Part shown: positions 23,481 to 34,198 of the stretch, piece by piece
Layout: each line of letters starts with the position of its first letter
Position numbering within the stretch: position 1 is the first letter of the stretch
Source of the DNA: Castanea sativa
Lineage: Eukaryota > Streptophyta > Magnoliopsida > Fagales > Fagaceae
Direction: 5' to 3'
Assembly: GCF_040712315.1 (NCBI RefSeq)
Contig: NC_134023.1
Location: forward strand, 69,042,757-69,106,756
DNA: 64,000 nucleotides
Notes under the pieces: model-generated
Database searches by the model: none
What the model was told of the DNA's origin: nothing
Seen by the model: the letters and a program-made list of their open reading frames with translations, nothing else
Position numbers and translations under genes: made by a program

Positions 23481-24285
23481 TTGGATCTGAAAAAAAGAAA
23501 CTGCGAGTTCGAAGCGAAGAAGAAATGAAGTGATTCGAGCGAGAGGGGAGACCTTCGGGCTGAACTGATTGGTGTTGGGAAGGTCGGTACGCTTGATGAT
23601 GATGCTGCGATGAATTCTTTGACAGTATTTCAGAGAGTGCTTGATGTGGGTATGGGTTTACAAAGGAGTTTCAGAGAGCGCTTGAGGTTGAAGATAAAAA
23701 GATTTTCTGAGACACTTACTCTGTTTTGCTATGCCAGACCGCCCTCTTGTAGGCAAAGTTGATGGTTTCTATCTCTAACACCAACGTCAGGAAAAAGATG
23801 TCACATTTTACAATTGACATAGTAAACATGCGACACTTCTTTGCAGATTATTGTGGTGAAACTGAGGAATTACTTGAAACAATGTATACGTTTGGTAACA
23901 CCATTTATAATGTAGAAGCTGCTTAGATTATGCTTATCACCTTGAGGATGTGTTTTGCAGACCTAACAACAATCTCATTAGAACGAAGATCCCACAAATG
24001 AGGTAAATGTTTTGTCCCATCAGCCACCTGTAGCAAAGCTCCAGACATGTCAAAAGCAATACAATCATTTGCAGAAAGATGGAAAAGTTATGAACATGAC
24101 AGCTTTAACACAAATAATAAATTCCAATTCAGGCAATGATTTATATATATATATTTCTCATAGTTATATATGCTAATATTTAAGCATTCACAAACGCTTA
24201 CTTTTCCATGAGCATGGAGTGCTTCAGTTAATGTTTGTCCATCCATAGGTGAAACTTCAAGCGTGCAAAGATCTTCTGCTATCTC

Positions 24286-24503
24286 CTGGTGAAGGCAAAG
24301 GGTCAAAAACATATAAGCATGACAGATTCTGCTAATTCAAGGGCATTGGGATATTGTCATTTAATAAACCATATAAGCACAATATTTTCACAATTTTTTT
24401 AATAGTATTACTCTAATTACTTTTTTTTTTTTTTTTTTTGCTAACCTATTACTCTAATTACTATTAGACTATTAGTCAAGTCAGCCGATTATAAAATTTG
24501 TAA
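24286..24503. other. Short spacer between CLU remnant and viral insert
   Basis: AT-rich with a run of about 20 T at 24421-24440. Nothing recognisable. Confidence 0.4.
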
Positions 24504-24686
24504 AAGCTCTGTTGGACCCACCAGCACGCTTGGCACGTGCGCTACATCATCCAAACCACCAATAAGGCATCCATAATCTCAGAATTAGAACAGTTCAACA
24601 AGTTTGAAGCAAAGTTCTATCAGAATCAGTTGGATTTAGCTGAAGAATCTAGCATATTTTTCTGTGAAACACGGAAAGGAGCTTGA
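24504..24686 (+). pseudogene. Coding-like tail upstream of the viral leader (unidentified)
   Basis: This is an open frame of about 60 codons between a TAA and a TGA, with no clear ATG start. It includes KFYQNQLDLAEESS. The composition is not low-complexity. It could be the end of the viral last ORF (the translation-transactivator position precedes the promoter in caulimovirids) or a host piece. I do not recognise a family. Confidence 0.25.
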
Positions 24687-25050
24687 ACTCCGTAACAATA
24701 AAGAATTTTTTCAGAAAAATTATCATTGTTTTTCAATATTTAATCGTTAGAAATAACATATTCCTATGAATTCAGGAAAAGTTAAGCTTTGTTATGTTTC
24801 TTTACTGTTCAATTCTATATGTTTCCAGAACAAGCAAAGAGTGAGTGTCCAGCGTAGTGTGAAGAAGTACCGCTGTAAGACCGAGGAGGGGCGATAGGGA
24901 AGAAGTAGCCAAAGACGTGACCAGTACCAGAGCTTACCAGTGAAACAACAAGAAGAACAGAAAAGCTATCCAAGAATTAAGAAGGAAGCGTGTTGGACCC
25001 ATCCCAACAACATCAGAAGAAGAAGAGAAAATCCAGGTTTTTCTTAATCT

Positions 25051-25526
25051 ATGGAAGAATATTTTATGAATTTATATCATAAAATGACTAGAGAAGATCT
25101 AGTTAGAGAAATTAAGAAATGTTTAATGTTTAAAACACAAGAATATGAAGAAAGAAGAATTTATTGTGTGAAACTAGTTCACAAAATAGATGAAAGATCA
25201 ACAAGATCTTAAGAAAGAATTTAAGAATACTTATTTCCAGGAATGGAAAAGAATAAATCTGTTAAGAATAGATTTTGTCAGAAAATGGAATCAAATTATT
25301 ACCAAACTAAATCAGATGTGCTTAAATCTGAATGAAAGTTGTTATAGAATCTATCAAGGATTCTTTAATAAAAGAAGAAGATTGTCTTCTTAGAAATTCA
25401 GTAGAAGCAGAAATTATGGTTATCCAAATTTCTTTGTATTTATCACTAAGTTTAGGTGGATTAAAGGATCATAACCTTTTCCAGATAATGAAAGATCCAG
25501 GTCTTTCAGAAGAGATCAACCTGTAA
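25051..25526 (+). pseudogene. Broken lysine-rich ORF before the primer site
   Basis: Three successive open frames overlap in three different frames: 25051-25212 (ATG start, MEEYFMNLYHKM), 25190-25393 and 25332-25526. Together they look like one reading frame of about 158 codons split by two frameshifts. It is rich in Lys/Glu/Arg and ends about 40 bp before the primer-binding site. Leader sORFs are usual in caulimovirids, but an ORF this long upstream of the primer site is less common. Function unknown. Confidence 0.4.
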
Positions 25527-25566
25527 GAGGGTTTTAACCGATCTTGTCCGGTGCTATTCCGCAAGT

Positions 25567-25579
25567 TGGTATCAGAGCC
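25567..25579 (+). promoter_or_regulatory. Met-tRNA primer-binding site of the pararetrovirus
   Basis: TGGTATCAGAGCC is complementary to the 3' end of plant initiator Met-tRNA, the primer for minus-strand synthesis in Caulimoviridae. It lies 17 bp before the ATG at 25596. LTR retroelements use the same site, but no LTR flanks this one. Confidence 0.85.
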
Positions 25580-25595
25580 TTGTGCTTAAAATATC

Positions 25596-26451
25596 ATGGA
25601 ATATCTAAGGAAAATAGCTCATAAGAAATTAACCACAGATATGGTTAAAATAGGAGAACATGAAATTATTAGCGATACTCGCCACAGATATTGTCATTTT
25701 TCAGATCTAGGATATACTGTCCTTTTGAAGAAAACTGAAAAAGAAGTAAAAAGCTTTAGGGCATTCAGTGATGAAAAATTAGTACCTTTGGGAACTATCA
25801 TAAAAGAATCTGAAAAATTGTTAAATAACATAAGTGTATTGACAATTAGGAATTTTAAAATAGGAATGTTGTTATCAACAGCATTTGGATTATTAGAAAA
25901 TAATGAACTTTATGACAAGGGGTCTGGTTCATTAACAAATAAAATAAGTCAAGAAGTAGTTGATAAAATCAACATCTCTAAAAGAGGAAGAAATTCCAAT
26001 AGAATTTCAAAGAAAATAGATCATTTTTTAGAAAAAATAGAGAGAAAATTCTCAGATCTTAGAAAAACTTGAACATATAAATACAGCTCAAGATATAGAA
26101 AGTATGAAAGTAATGATTCAAGGATTAATTGATTCATTAAAAGAAAAAGATAATTCTGAATTAGAAATAATCAAGAATCAAGTTATGAACCTTGTTCCTA
26201 CAGATACTCGGGAACAATTAAAAGAATTAAAAGAACTGATCACTTCTATGTCTTCAGATCTTGTACAAATCAAAGAAAGAGAAAAGGGGATGCAAAATTC
26301 CTTAAATCTCGAAACAGAATTAGAAAAGAAACTTGTAACTAAACAAGATTTAGAACAATTAAAAGAATTATTTGATTTGTATCAAGCGGAAGAAAAGGTC
26401 CGTGATAATCAAATCATAGCCACAATTCAGTATCTCAAAAATATAATCTAG
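25596..26451 (+). pseudogene. Pararetroviral ORF with C-terminal coiled coil (unassigned)
   Basis: The first part (25596-26072, ATG start) has a mixed N-terminal region around TRHRYCHFSDLGY and becomes Lys/Glu-rich. A frameshift close to 26060 moves the frame into 26104-26451, which is almost pure coiled coil (Leu/Lys/Glu heptads such as LKELKELITSMSSDL). The stop TAG at 26449-26451 is two bases from the movement-protein ATG at 26454. A globular head plus a long coiled coil recalls the aphid-transmission ORF of caulimoviruses, but here it lies before the movement protein, so that assignment is only a guess. Confidence 0.5.
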
Positions 26452-26453
26452 AA

Positions 26454-27283
26454 ATGGATTGTAAGAAAACAGTTGAGATAGAAGAACAACAGAAAGACTT
26501 ACATGAAGTCTGCAAACAAGAAGAATATCAAGGGAATTTTGCAGTTGAACTCTTGATAGATCAAAACAAGTTAGGTAGAATCTTAAGATTCAAACTAAAT
26601 TTAAGAAATGAGGATGTATTTGATACACCTAATGTAATCAAGAAATTGATTAACAGAAAATCACATGTCTATTATGGTGTGATGACAAAAGAACTTCCTT
26701 TAAAAATCGAGGATACAGATGGTAAAACATGTTTACCATTGATCACAAAGGAAGAAATGAGGAGAAAAATCAGCAGTATCAAATGCGATAGTGCTAGAAG
26801 GGAAATAGGCTATGCTCACATAGGGGGCATCCAAGTCCTAATAAAAAGCACCTTTGCAGAAGGGGTTAATAGTCCTATCCAAATGGCACTTTTGGATAAT
26901 AGGATTAGAGATAGAAAAGATTGTGTATTAGGAATTGCTAGAGGCAATTTAGCTCACAAAAAGGCAATCATGAATGTTTATCCCAAGTTTTCTTTAAGCT
27001 TGAATGATGAACATTTCAACAAGACTTTAAGCTTTGCTTACAAGTTTAATAGACTTAATCTAGTGCAATCAGGAGGAGTACCTTTTACGGTAACCTATTG
27101 TGTTAACTATGCCTTAACGAATAGTCATCATAGTATACTATTCAAGAATTCCAAAAATAGAAATCCCATCTATTTTTGAAGGAGTTATAGAAGGTTTTGA
27201 ACCCCAACTCAAAGAAGTAGAACAATTACCTGAAAAATGGTTTTTGGATACTACAGAAGTACCTTTTCTTGAACCAAACTAGG
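26454..27283 (+). pseudogene. Pararetroviral movement protein (30K superfamily)
   Basis: The ORF has the layout of caulimovirid cell-to-cell movement proteins: a beta-rich core with SSIKCDSARREIGYAHIGG, the conserved-Asp segment MALLDNRI, then ARGNLAHKKAIMNV and GGVPFTVTYCVNYAL. In the family it forms tubules through plasmodesmata for virion movement. The main frame stops at 27177-27179. The expected downstream text continues in another frame (IPKIEIPSIFEG) to a TAG at 27281-27283, so there is an indel near 27130-27150. About 275 codons in all, close to the family length. Confidence 0.75.
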
Positions 27284-27421
27284 ACAAGGTCATAATCACA
27301 AATGGATATGATTCATTATCCAAAGAACTAAAAGAAAAGAAATCCTTTGATCAAGGAGGATGTTCACAAAGAATGATTGAAATCAATAAGAAATTAGATT
27401 TGGTAATTAAAAAGATTGGAG

Positions 27422-27736
27422 ATGAGTAAAATCTCAGAAAATCTTACTGACCAATTAAGAGAAGTCAAGCACATGCTTGAAGAACTTAAAACAGAGGTTG
27501 TTAAGATACAAACTGTATCAATACAACAAAAAAGTGAAACACAGATCATTCTAAATCAAATAGATTTGTTGGAAAATAATTTGAAAGGAATAACTTATTC
27601 AGAAACAGTTATTACGCAAAACACAGGGTTAGACTTCAGTAATCTTAAAGCACCTGGCCTTTCAAAAAAAGAAGAATTAAAATGGTTAAAAGACATGAAA
27701 CTTAACCAAGATAAGAAAAAAGCCTTAGAACTATGA
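27422..27736 (+). CDS. Small coiled-coil ORF, likely virion-associated protein
   Basis: It is 104 residues from the ATG at 27422 (the frame is open a little further upstream). The N-terminal part is a clear coiled coil (LREVKHMLEELKTEVVKIQ); the C-terminal part is basic (KAPGLSKKEELKWLKDMK). Size, coiled coil and position just before the coat protein fit ORF III (virion-associated protein) of caulimoviruses, which binds virions and helps transmission and movement. Its stop overlaps the coat-protein start as ATGA at 27733-27736. It is the only viral ORF here with no visible break. No strong sequence signature, so the role is inferred from context. Confidence 0.5.
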   Translation: MSKISENLTDQLREVKHMLEELKTEVVKIQTVSIQQKSETQIILNQIDLLENNLKGITYSETVITQNTGLDFSNLKAPGLSKKEELKWLKDMKLNQDKKKALEL

Positions 27737-29326
27737 GTACTCTAAGACAAAAATTAGAAGAAGAATTCTTGAGGTCCAATGAAAATTTGGATGAAAAGAT
27801 AAAAAGGTTATCTCTAGGAGATGAGGAACTAGAGAAAGAATCACAAGAAAAACATAAGTATCTTACTTACGAAGAAGATGACAAGTCAGTAATGATCACT
27901 GACTCTGAAGAAGAAAAATCTCCGAGAATAAGGGTAAGAGTTACAGGAGCCAGTAGTACGGTGTGGTAGGAATGGATATAGGATTCCCTTACACTACAGG
28001 AACTAGTGAAGATACTCTTAGGAAAATAAGAGATAAAATTCGCATTAAGCAGGAAGAAATGGATGACAAATGGTTTGGACCATCCAGGAGAAGGAGACCG
28101 CCATTTTCTAATAGAAAAGGAGAGTTTAGTGTACCTAGCTGGAATGGTACAATCCCAGAAGAATATAGGAGGAACTCTAGTCATGATGTCTTGCTACTCA
28201 ATCTTTATTGCAGTAAAGACATAGAAAGAGAAATTGATGATTGGCAGACAGTCACCAGTTTAGTAGTACAAACCACTTCAGGATTGACCACAAATATAGA
28301 AGCTACTAAGAACCTAGTACTTCATAGAATGTCAGGAATAGTCAAGAAATGGTATTAAAACCTGAGTCTTGAACAAGAAAGAAATATTAGTTCAGGAGTG
28401 ACTAATGGTAAAGAATATATAGATAGACTTGTAAAAGTCCTCTATAGAGAATTTGCAAGGAAAAGACGTAATTACTCATACAGCAGAGAGTATTGCGAGA
28501 GAAGAAGAAGTTGCTAAGTGGCATCTTACACAATTAGCAATTTGCGATATAAACTTCTTAGAAGAATATACTTGCGAATTCCAGAAATATTTTTACCATC
28601 TGATGCTTCAAAAGCATTGTATATCGATACTTACCTAGGAAAACTTCCAGGAAAAATAGGAAGATTAATCCATGAAGAATTTAATGCTAGATTAGAAAGA
28701 GTAGAAGGAGATGTTTAGGTAACATCTGTTCATAGAAATGGGTATAGTGATACCTTAGGAGGAAGGCACCAGTTTGCTAAGAATTTCTTGGTAAACATGT
28801 GTTAGAAAGAGAATGGAAAAAGATGTTTTCCAAGCTCGAGAATTTTTTGTGATCCACGTGATTCACAAATTCCAGGATTTTATGGTTGCAAAGAACCATC
28901 ATACAAAAAATCCAAAAGAAAACATTATAAGAAAAAGTACAAGAAATACGGGTATAAGTTTAAGCCATACAAAAAGACTTATAAAAGGAAGTATCCTTTT
29001 TATAAGAACTAAAAGAAATCTTCTATAAAAAATCTAAAGGTAAAGAAGATAAGTATCCTTGTCCACAAGGGAAAGGAAAGAAAAAATGCAGGTGTTGGAT
29101 CTGCAAAGAAGGACATTATGTGAATCCAGTAAGACGTAAAAATCAATTTGAACAGAATAAATACTTAGAACAAATAAGTATAATCCAGAAAGCAGAAGAT
29201 TTTGGAATACAACCAATAGAAAATGATGATTCAGAAATGTCTGAATTTGAATATTGGATTTTAGAATCTGAATATGAAGAATCTTCATCAAGTGAAGAAG
29301 CAACTTCACAACCAGAAAATGAATGA
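27733..29326 (+). pseudogene. Pararetroviral coat protein, several frameshifts
   Basis: The N-terminus is acidic (KYLTYEEDDKSVMITDSEEE), as in caulimovirid coat proteins. The core is spread over several frames: 27733-27969, 27963-28358, past a stop at about 28356, 28453-28638 and 28518-28718. Next comes a Lys/Tyr-rich basic segment near 28890-29010, then a zinc-knuckle region CRCWICKEGHYVN near 29090-29125, in which the final Cys is not seen (NPV follows). The end is acidic and Ser/Glu-rich (EYEESSSSEEATSQ). The stop overlaps the Pol start as ATGA at 29323-29326. At least four breaks, so no capsid protein can be made. Confidence 0.75.
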
Positions 29327-30938
29327 ATGGAGAAACTTCATTCAAGGAAAACAATGATTCTATCATCTTAAACCTACAAAAGATAGAAACAAACCTTAAT
29401 AGTACTTACATCAAGGTAGGTATAAAAATAAAAGGTTATAATGAATACCATCTGCATGCATATGTGGATACAGGTGCAAGTATGTGTCTTGCAAATAAAT
29501 ATGTTTTTCCAGAAACCAGTTGGGAAAAAATGGAAAAACCATTAGAAGCTATCATTGGAGATGGCACAATAATGCAAATATGGTATGTGGCAAAAAACAC
29601 ATATCTGAAGATAGGTGGAGAAAGGTTTTTCACTCCAATCATCTATCAAATCGAAAATGGTGTAGATCTGTTAATAGGAAATAATTTTCTATTATTTTAT
29701 AGTCCATTTTGCCAATACTTGGATTATATAATCTTAACCTTGCAAGGAAATGCAGTTTTCGTAGGAAAACTCCAAAAAGCATACAGCGTTGCTAACAAAG
29801 ACTTTGTAGAAGTCTCAAAAAGCAAAAACGTGGTGAGGAAATAAAACCACAGTTAGAACCTCTAGTACAAATACAAGAAATTTGTTATCAGATCATAGAA
29901 AATCCTAAGATTCAATATCTTAAAGAAAAATTAAGAAAAATTACGACTTTGTAGTTCGGAATCACCTATTGATCCAAAAATCAATAAATTTAGAATGACA
30001 GTTGAAATCAAGCTGATAAATCCAAAGGCTATAATAAGGGTAAAACCTATGTATTATACTCCTGAGAATAGAAAAGAGTTTGATGTCCAAATCAAAGAAC
30101 TCTTAGAAATGAAGGTTATCATATCTTCAAAAAGTCCTCATTCTTCACCAGCATTCCTGGTAGAAAAAGAAGCAGAAAAAAGAAGAGGAAAAAAGAGAAT
30201 TGTAGTCAACTACAAAGAATTAAATAAAAAAACCATTGATGATGGATACTTTTTACCAAAGATCCAAGAGTTATTAACCTCGGTTCGGGGAAAGAAATAT
30301 TTCTCAAGTTTTGACTGCAAGTCAGGATTTTGGCAAATAGGTCTAGATGAAGAAAGCCAAAAGTTAACTGCTTTTAGCTGTCCACAAGGACATTTCCAAT
30401 GGAAGGTTGTTCCATTCGGATTAAAACAGGCACCAGCCATATTCCAAAGATACATGGATAAAGCCTTTTAAAGAATATCTGATCATTGTTGTGTATATGT
30501 TGATGATATACTAATATTTTCAGATAAACTTGAAGAACATTATGTCCATGTCAACAGGATGTTGGACAAATGCAAGGAAGAATTGTACTTTATGAAAAGA
30601 AAGCTACAATTTGCCAGGAAAATATCAAGTTCTTAGGACTTGAAATGAAGAAAGGAGAACATAGGATTCAATCTCATGTTCTTGAAAACATTCAAAAGTT
30701 TCCTAGTAAAATTGAAGACGTTAAACAACTTCAGAGATTTTTAGGAATCTTGACATATGCAGAAGCCTACATTAAAGGATTGGCTGAAGCAAGAAAACCT
30801 TTACAGGTTAAATTAAAGAAAGACACAAATTAGGAATGGTCTGAAAAAGATACCAATTATGTGAATAAGATAAAGGCCAAGGTAAAAAATTTACCACCAC
30901 TTTATCATCCTGAACCAAATGATCACATGATCACATGA
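29323..30938 (+). pseudogene. Pararetroviral protease-reverse transcriptase, truncated
   Basis: The aspartic protease motif is VDTGAS in the 173-codon frame 29323-29844. RT follows in 29995-30471 with KKRIVVNYKELNKKT, FDCKSGFWQIGL and FGLKQAPAIFQ. A stop at 30469-30471 precedes the catalytic YVDD box near 30500. A further shift leads to 30570-30833 (IKFLGLEMKKGEHRIQ, LQRFLGILTYAEAYI), which ends at a TAG. The frame then runs into the first residues of RNase H (LPPLYHPEPNDH) and is cut off at about 30938. RNase H is missing. The spacer 29845-29994 also lacks one clean frame. The damage shows an old, inactive insert. Confidence 0.85.
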
Positions 30939-31420
30939 TTTCAATTGTGCTTTCATGGAAAATGTTTCATAGTAATGACTAGGTCATAGCATTGGTGTTA
31001 TGAGCTTTGCATTATTTGAGAATACCTAAACTCAAGAAGGTGCCAAAGACTTTCATGTCAATGGTTTGGAGTTTTGCATTATTTGAGAAGACGCACACTC
31101 AAGAAGAGGCTAAAAACTTTGGCTTCATGAATAGTGCTTTCAAAGAAAATGTATCATAGTGATGACTAATCCATAGCATTGGTGTTTTCCTATTTCATAT
31201 GCAATATATTCCGGTAAAATGTTTCGTAGTGATGACTATTGATCGTTTCTTTTGTATTATTTAAGGAGACCTAGACTCAACAAAAGGCCAAAAACCTATC
31301 CAGTGCTATCTTTGAAACTATTTCATAGTAAATACTAATCTAGTTGTATTACTAATATTATAAACTTTGTATTATTTGAGATAACCTAGACCATAACAGT
31401 TGCAGACTTCGTGTGATCAT
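30939..31420. repeat. Dispersed roughly 160-bp repeat, cluster 2
   Basis: At least three diverged monomers of the family described at 1890-2440 ('gcattatttgagaagacgcacactcaagaagaggc' in both places). The viral insert ends exactly where this starts, next to a doubled 'atgatcac'. Confidence 0.6.
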
Positions 31421-31479
31421 GTCCACCATATCTTTTTACCCACCAATATAAAAGTTCTTTTTATTATTTTTTTCCCAAA

Positions 31480-31481
<2 letters not shown>

Positions 31482-31516
<35 letters not shown>
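31482..31516. repeat. (TAA)n microsatellite
   Basis: About 11 TAA units. Confidence 0.9.
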
Positions 31517-31821
31517 TCAGTTTCATTTAGGGGTAAAAATGGAACGCACCATAGTATTCCCTCTCATATTTGATAGTCCCCACCTGTAAGACTCACAAGT
31601 TGCCAGAGGAACGCACCATGACACAATTTATTTTTCTTAGTTTAGTTTGTAACTCTCATATGTTCATTTGTACCGAAGTGAAATGTCACAATGCTCATAG
31701 CAAATTTTGTCGCATGCTTACAGATCTATATAGGTTTCCTTTTGTACACTTCATGGGATCAAATATTTAAGTTACGATAGCAAGTAAAATACAATCTCGA
31801 AGAAGCAATTTAAATTATTTA

Positions 31822-32270
31822 ATGCCTAGTTAGCAGTTATAACTAATGATGAGGGAAGCACGTTGTGAGAATTTCCATTTTCAAGATGCAAGTTATTTCT
31901 TGAGTTTTAACTGAAACCCTCACCATTAAATCACATTTAAAACAGCAACACAAAACAAACTCAATCATAGATCAATACTATATCATCTATTGGAGCTTTG
32001 TCATATACAATCTTAGCACGCAAGGAATTCATGCAGACTAAGCCAAAAGCCAATGCATATATAGGTATTCTCCAGATGGAAGAGAGAACATTCTTAACCT
32101 TTGGTAAAAATATAGATGATTTGATAGTAATTCTAATTTATTCTGCTTCTATTGGGTTTGTTTTGGAGAATTACTATAGAAGGAAGTGTTAGAATTGTGT
32201 GGCTAAATGTTAAATTACCGATTGTCCCAAAAGTTTAAGAAATTGAGATATAGTAAATTTAATCATATAT
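31822..32270 (+). repeat. 450-bp duplicated segment, copy 1 (partner 47639-48087)
   Basis: It starts 'aatgcctagttagcag' and matches the partner to 'gtaaatttaatcatata'. Both copies keep an open frame of 64 codons at the same place (31998-32192 and 47816-48010, no ATG; the frame enters at TTG), identical at 55 of 64 positions, with TILARKEF and SIGFVLENYYRRKC. It could be an exon of a gene I do not recognise, or chance. Upstream frames in the same phase contain stops. Confidence 0.6.
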
Positions 32271-34198
32271 TTAACCACAACAGTTTGATTAGTATATCAA
32301 AGAGTAAAATTGCACCTTGAAAGTGGAATTTCACTGAATAGTGAAATCTGAAGCTGTATACCTACCATTCCCTCACCATAGTGACAAGTCCAACTTAACA
32401 TGAAGATGCATTCAATCAAAGCATTCCAGACTTGATGCAAATAGATGATGTCTAAACAGCACGAATTGATTACCCTTAAATATGCATAAAAAAAAATCCT
32501 ATCAAACTTAGAAAAAGGAAACAACTAGTAAACAATAAAATTTTGAAGCATTTTGCCTTGCTTCATTTGCAATGGGGGAAACTGTTTTGAAGCACCATAA
32601 AGCCCTGGTCTTTTCTGGCACACATCATTTTAAAAGCAAACCCATAAAAGTCATATGTAAAAAGATAATACCACATTAAAAGCATGTTGTTTTACATAAG
32701 AAAAGAAAATAAACTCACCTCATTTTAGAGGGAAATTAACACTTTTTTATATATCAAACATTTAAATGCTTTGACATGATACTCCAAAATCAGCTCAAAT
32801 TTAAAAGTAGATGTTAGAAAAACATAAATTTAGAAACATAATAATTTCGTATATAAAAAAGCAAGAAAAATGAAATTAAAAAAAATTAGTGTTACAATAT
32901 AAAATTTAATAATGACATCTAAATGATATTTGAATAAAAAAAAAAAAGTCTCAAATAAAATTGTCGCCTTAGGCATAAAATTGTCTCAGTCGAACCCTAG
33001 ACTTTACTATATTGTCTTTACAAACTGTCATTTCGCAAATCACCAAAAATAAATTCAAACACTCATTAACTAAAATTTTAAAATCCACCGATCATACTTA
33101 TTACCACATTAATCTATAAAAGTTTATGTAGTAAACTGTGTAATATTTTTAATATTTTCCAAAGAAAGAGAAATTCTAAAAACTCAAGGTAAAAGTCATA
33201 ATGCGGTAGATATTAGATAGTAGCATAAGAAATACACCATTTAGATTGCGCAATTTCTTAACTTGTATAATCCTCTAATGAAAATTCTTTCATAAAGAAT
33301 ACTAGAACTCTATATTACTAGTATTGTGATCAAGGCTAATGATAGACTTACATTGTGTGTGTTGAAAGACTTTCCAAGAAAGCAATAAATACAAGTTAAG
33401 AAAGGACAGTTGTTGCTTTCTGCAACTATCATGACTATCTCAAATAATTCAAAATTCATAATACTAGTGATATAATTCAAAATTCATATACTAGTGATAT
33501 ATATAAGTATTTACTATGAAAGAATTTCCAAGAAGGTACTAGATATGATTTATAAAATGATTGGCGCCGCTTTGTTCAATTGTCATGCTCTAAGTTATCT
33601 CAAATAATGCAAAGTCCATAATACTAATGATATAGACTAAATTTATTATGAAAATTTTTCCAAGAAGACACTAAATTTATTATGCACAGTTCTCTCTTTG
33701 CTTTGCACCGTCACTGATCAACATTGACCTACTTTTGCAATTTGGTCATGAACACCACTCAGCAAAAGACCAAAGAGCATCAAATTGACTTTGCTAGCTG
33801 TTAATGGTGTTTTTACTTTTTACTATTTCGTATTTAATACGTTTATGTGAATGTTTCATTAATTCATAGTGATGACTAGTTCATGCCATAAATATTAGAG
33901 CCATAATATTATAAGCTTTGTACTATTTGAGGAGAGCTGGACCTTGAGTCAATAAAAGGCCAAAGATTTGGCGTCAATTGTCCTTTCTTAACTCGTATCA
34001 TATGCATTACTGGAAAATGTTTCACAATAAATACTAATTTATGTTTATAAATATTTTCACAATAAATTTTAAGTAGTAGATTGTTTGAGTACGAAAATAA
34101 TTTCAGTAGTAAATTCAAATTAGAATAAGCTGTAACAACTTACTAACTAAAATTTGTTATAATTTATTGTGAAAGTGTTACAAACCATGCACTTCTCA
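32271..34198. other. Spacer with diverged duplication of 3300-4165, no gene
   Basis: 32707-32800 resembles 18420-18500. 32800-33690 matches 3300-4165 in order. Further right, about 33820-34000 carries more of the dispersed 160-bp repeat. The open frames here are short and unconserved. Confidence 0.5.

Larger units (their letters stand above)
18848..24285 (-). pseudogene. CLU/FRIENDLY (clustered mitochondria protein) pseudogene
   Basis: Exon remnants, in minus-strand order, are 24285-24202 (EIAEDLCTLEVSPMDGQTLT), 24027-23941 (VADGTKHLPHLWDL), about 22246-22129 (YHAGDMAGAIMQQHK), 21662-21353 (TPR block, YGNMALFYHG to GAFKLSHQ), 21270-21163, 21037-20966, and 19312-18848 (C-terminal tail ending KAKATA). 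The CLU family controls mitochondrial distribution in the cytoplasm. Damage: an in-frame TAG at 21193-21195 where the family has Trp; a frameshift and a GC donor in the 22.1-kb exon; about seven codons missing after HAHG; the N-terminal half and the exons between HILK and YHAGD are absent. Most other splice sites are still GT-AG. An LTR interrupts the last exon boundary. This is a dead copy of a gene that should exist intact elsewhere in the genome. Confidence 0.85.
24504..30938 (+). other. Endogenous pararetrovirus (Caulimoviridae), truncated
   Basis: In order it carries: coding-like leader pieces, a Met-tRNA primer-binding site, a coiled-coil ORF, a movement protein, a small coiled-coil (VAP-like) ORF, a coat protein with a zinc knuckle, and protease plus reverse transcriptase. 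There is no integrase and there are no LTRs, as expected for this family. Neighbouring ORFs overlap by ATGA at 27733-27736 and 29323-29326. Separate MP, CP and Pol ORFs fit genera organised like Caulimovirus or Soymovirus better than the single polyprotein of badnaviruses. Several frameshifts and stops show it is inactive. It stops at the start of RNase H and runs into the dispersed repeat at 30939. The outer left edge is uncertain. Confidence 0.85.

Noticed and set aside
24504..24686. Calling this frame a viral translation transactivator
   Set aside because: Only the position suggests it. I see no recognisable motif, so it is left as unidentified.
28100..28184. Minus-strand frames inside the viral coat and Pol regions (27867-28184, 29034-29366, 29436-29642, 30210-30455)
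   Set aside because: They are shadows of the plus-strand viral genes, which carry the recognisable motifs.
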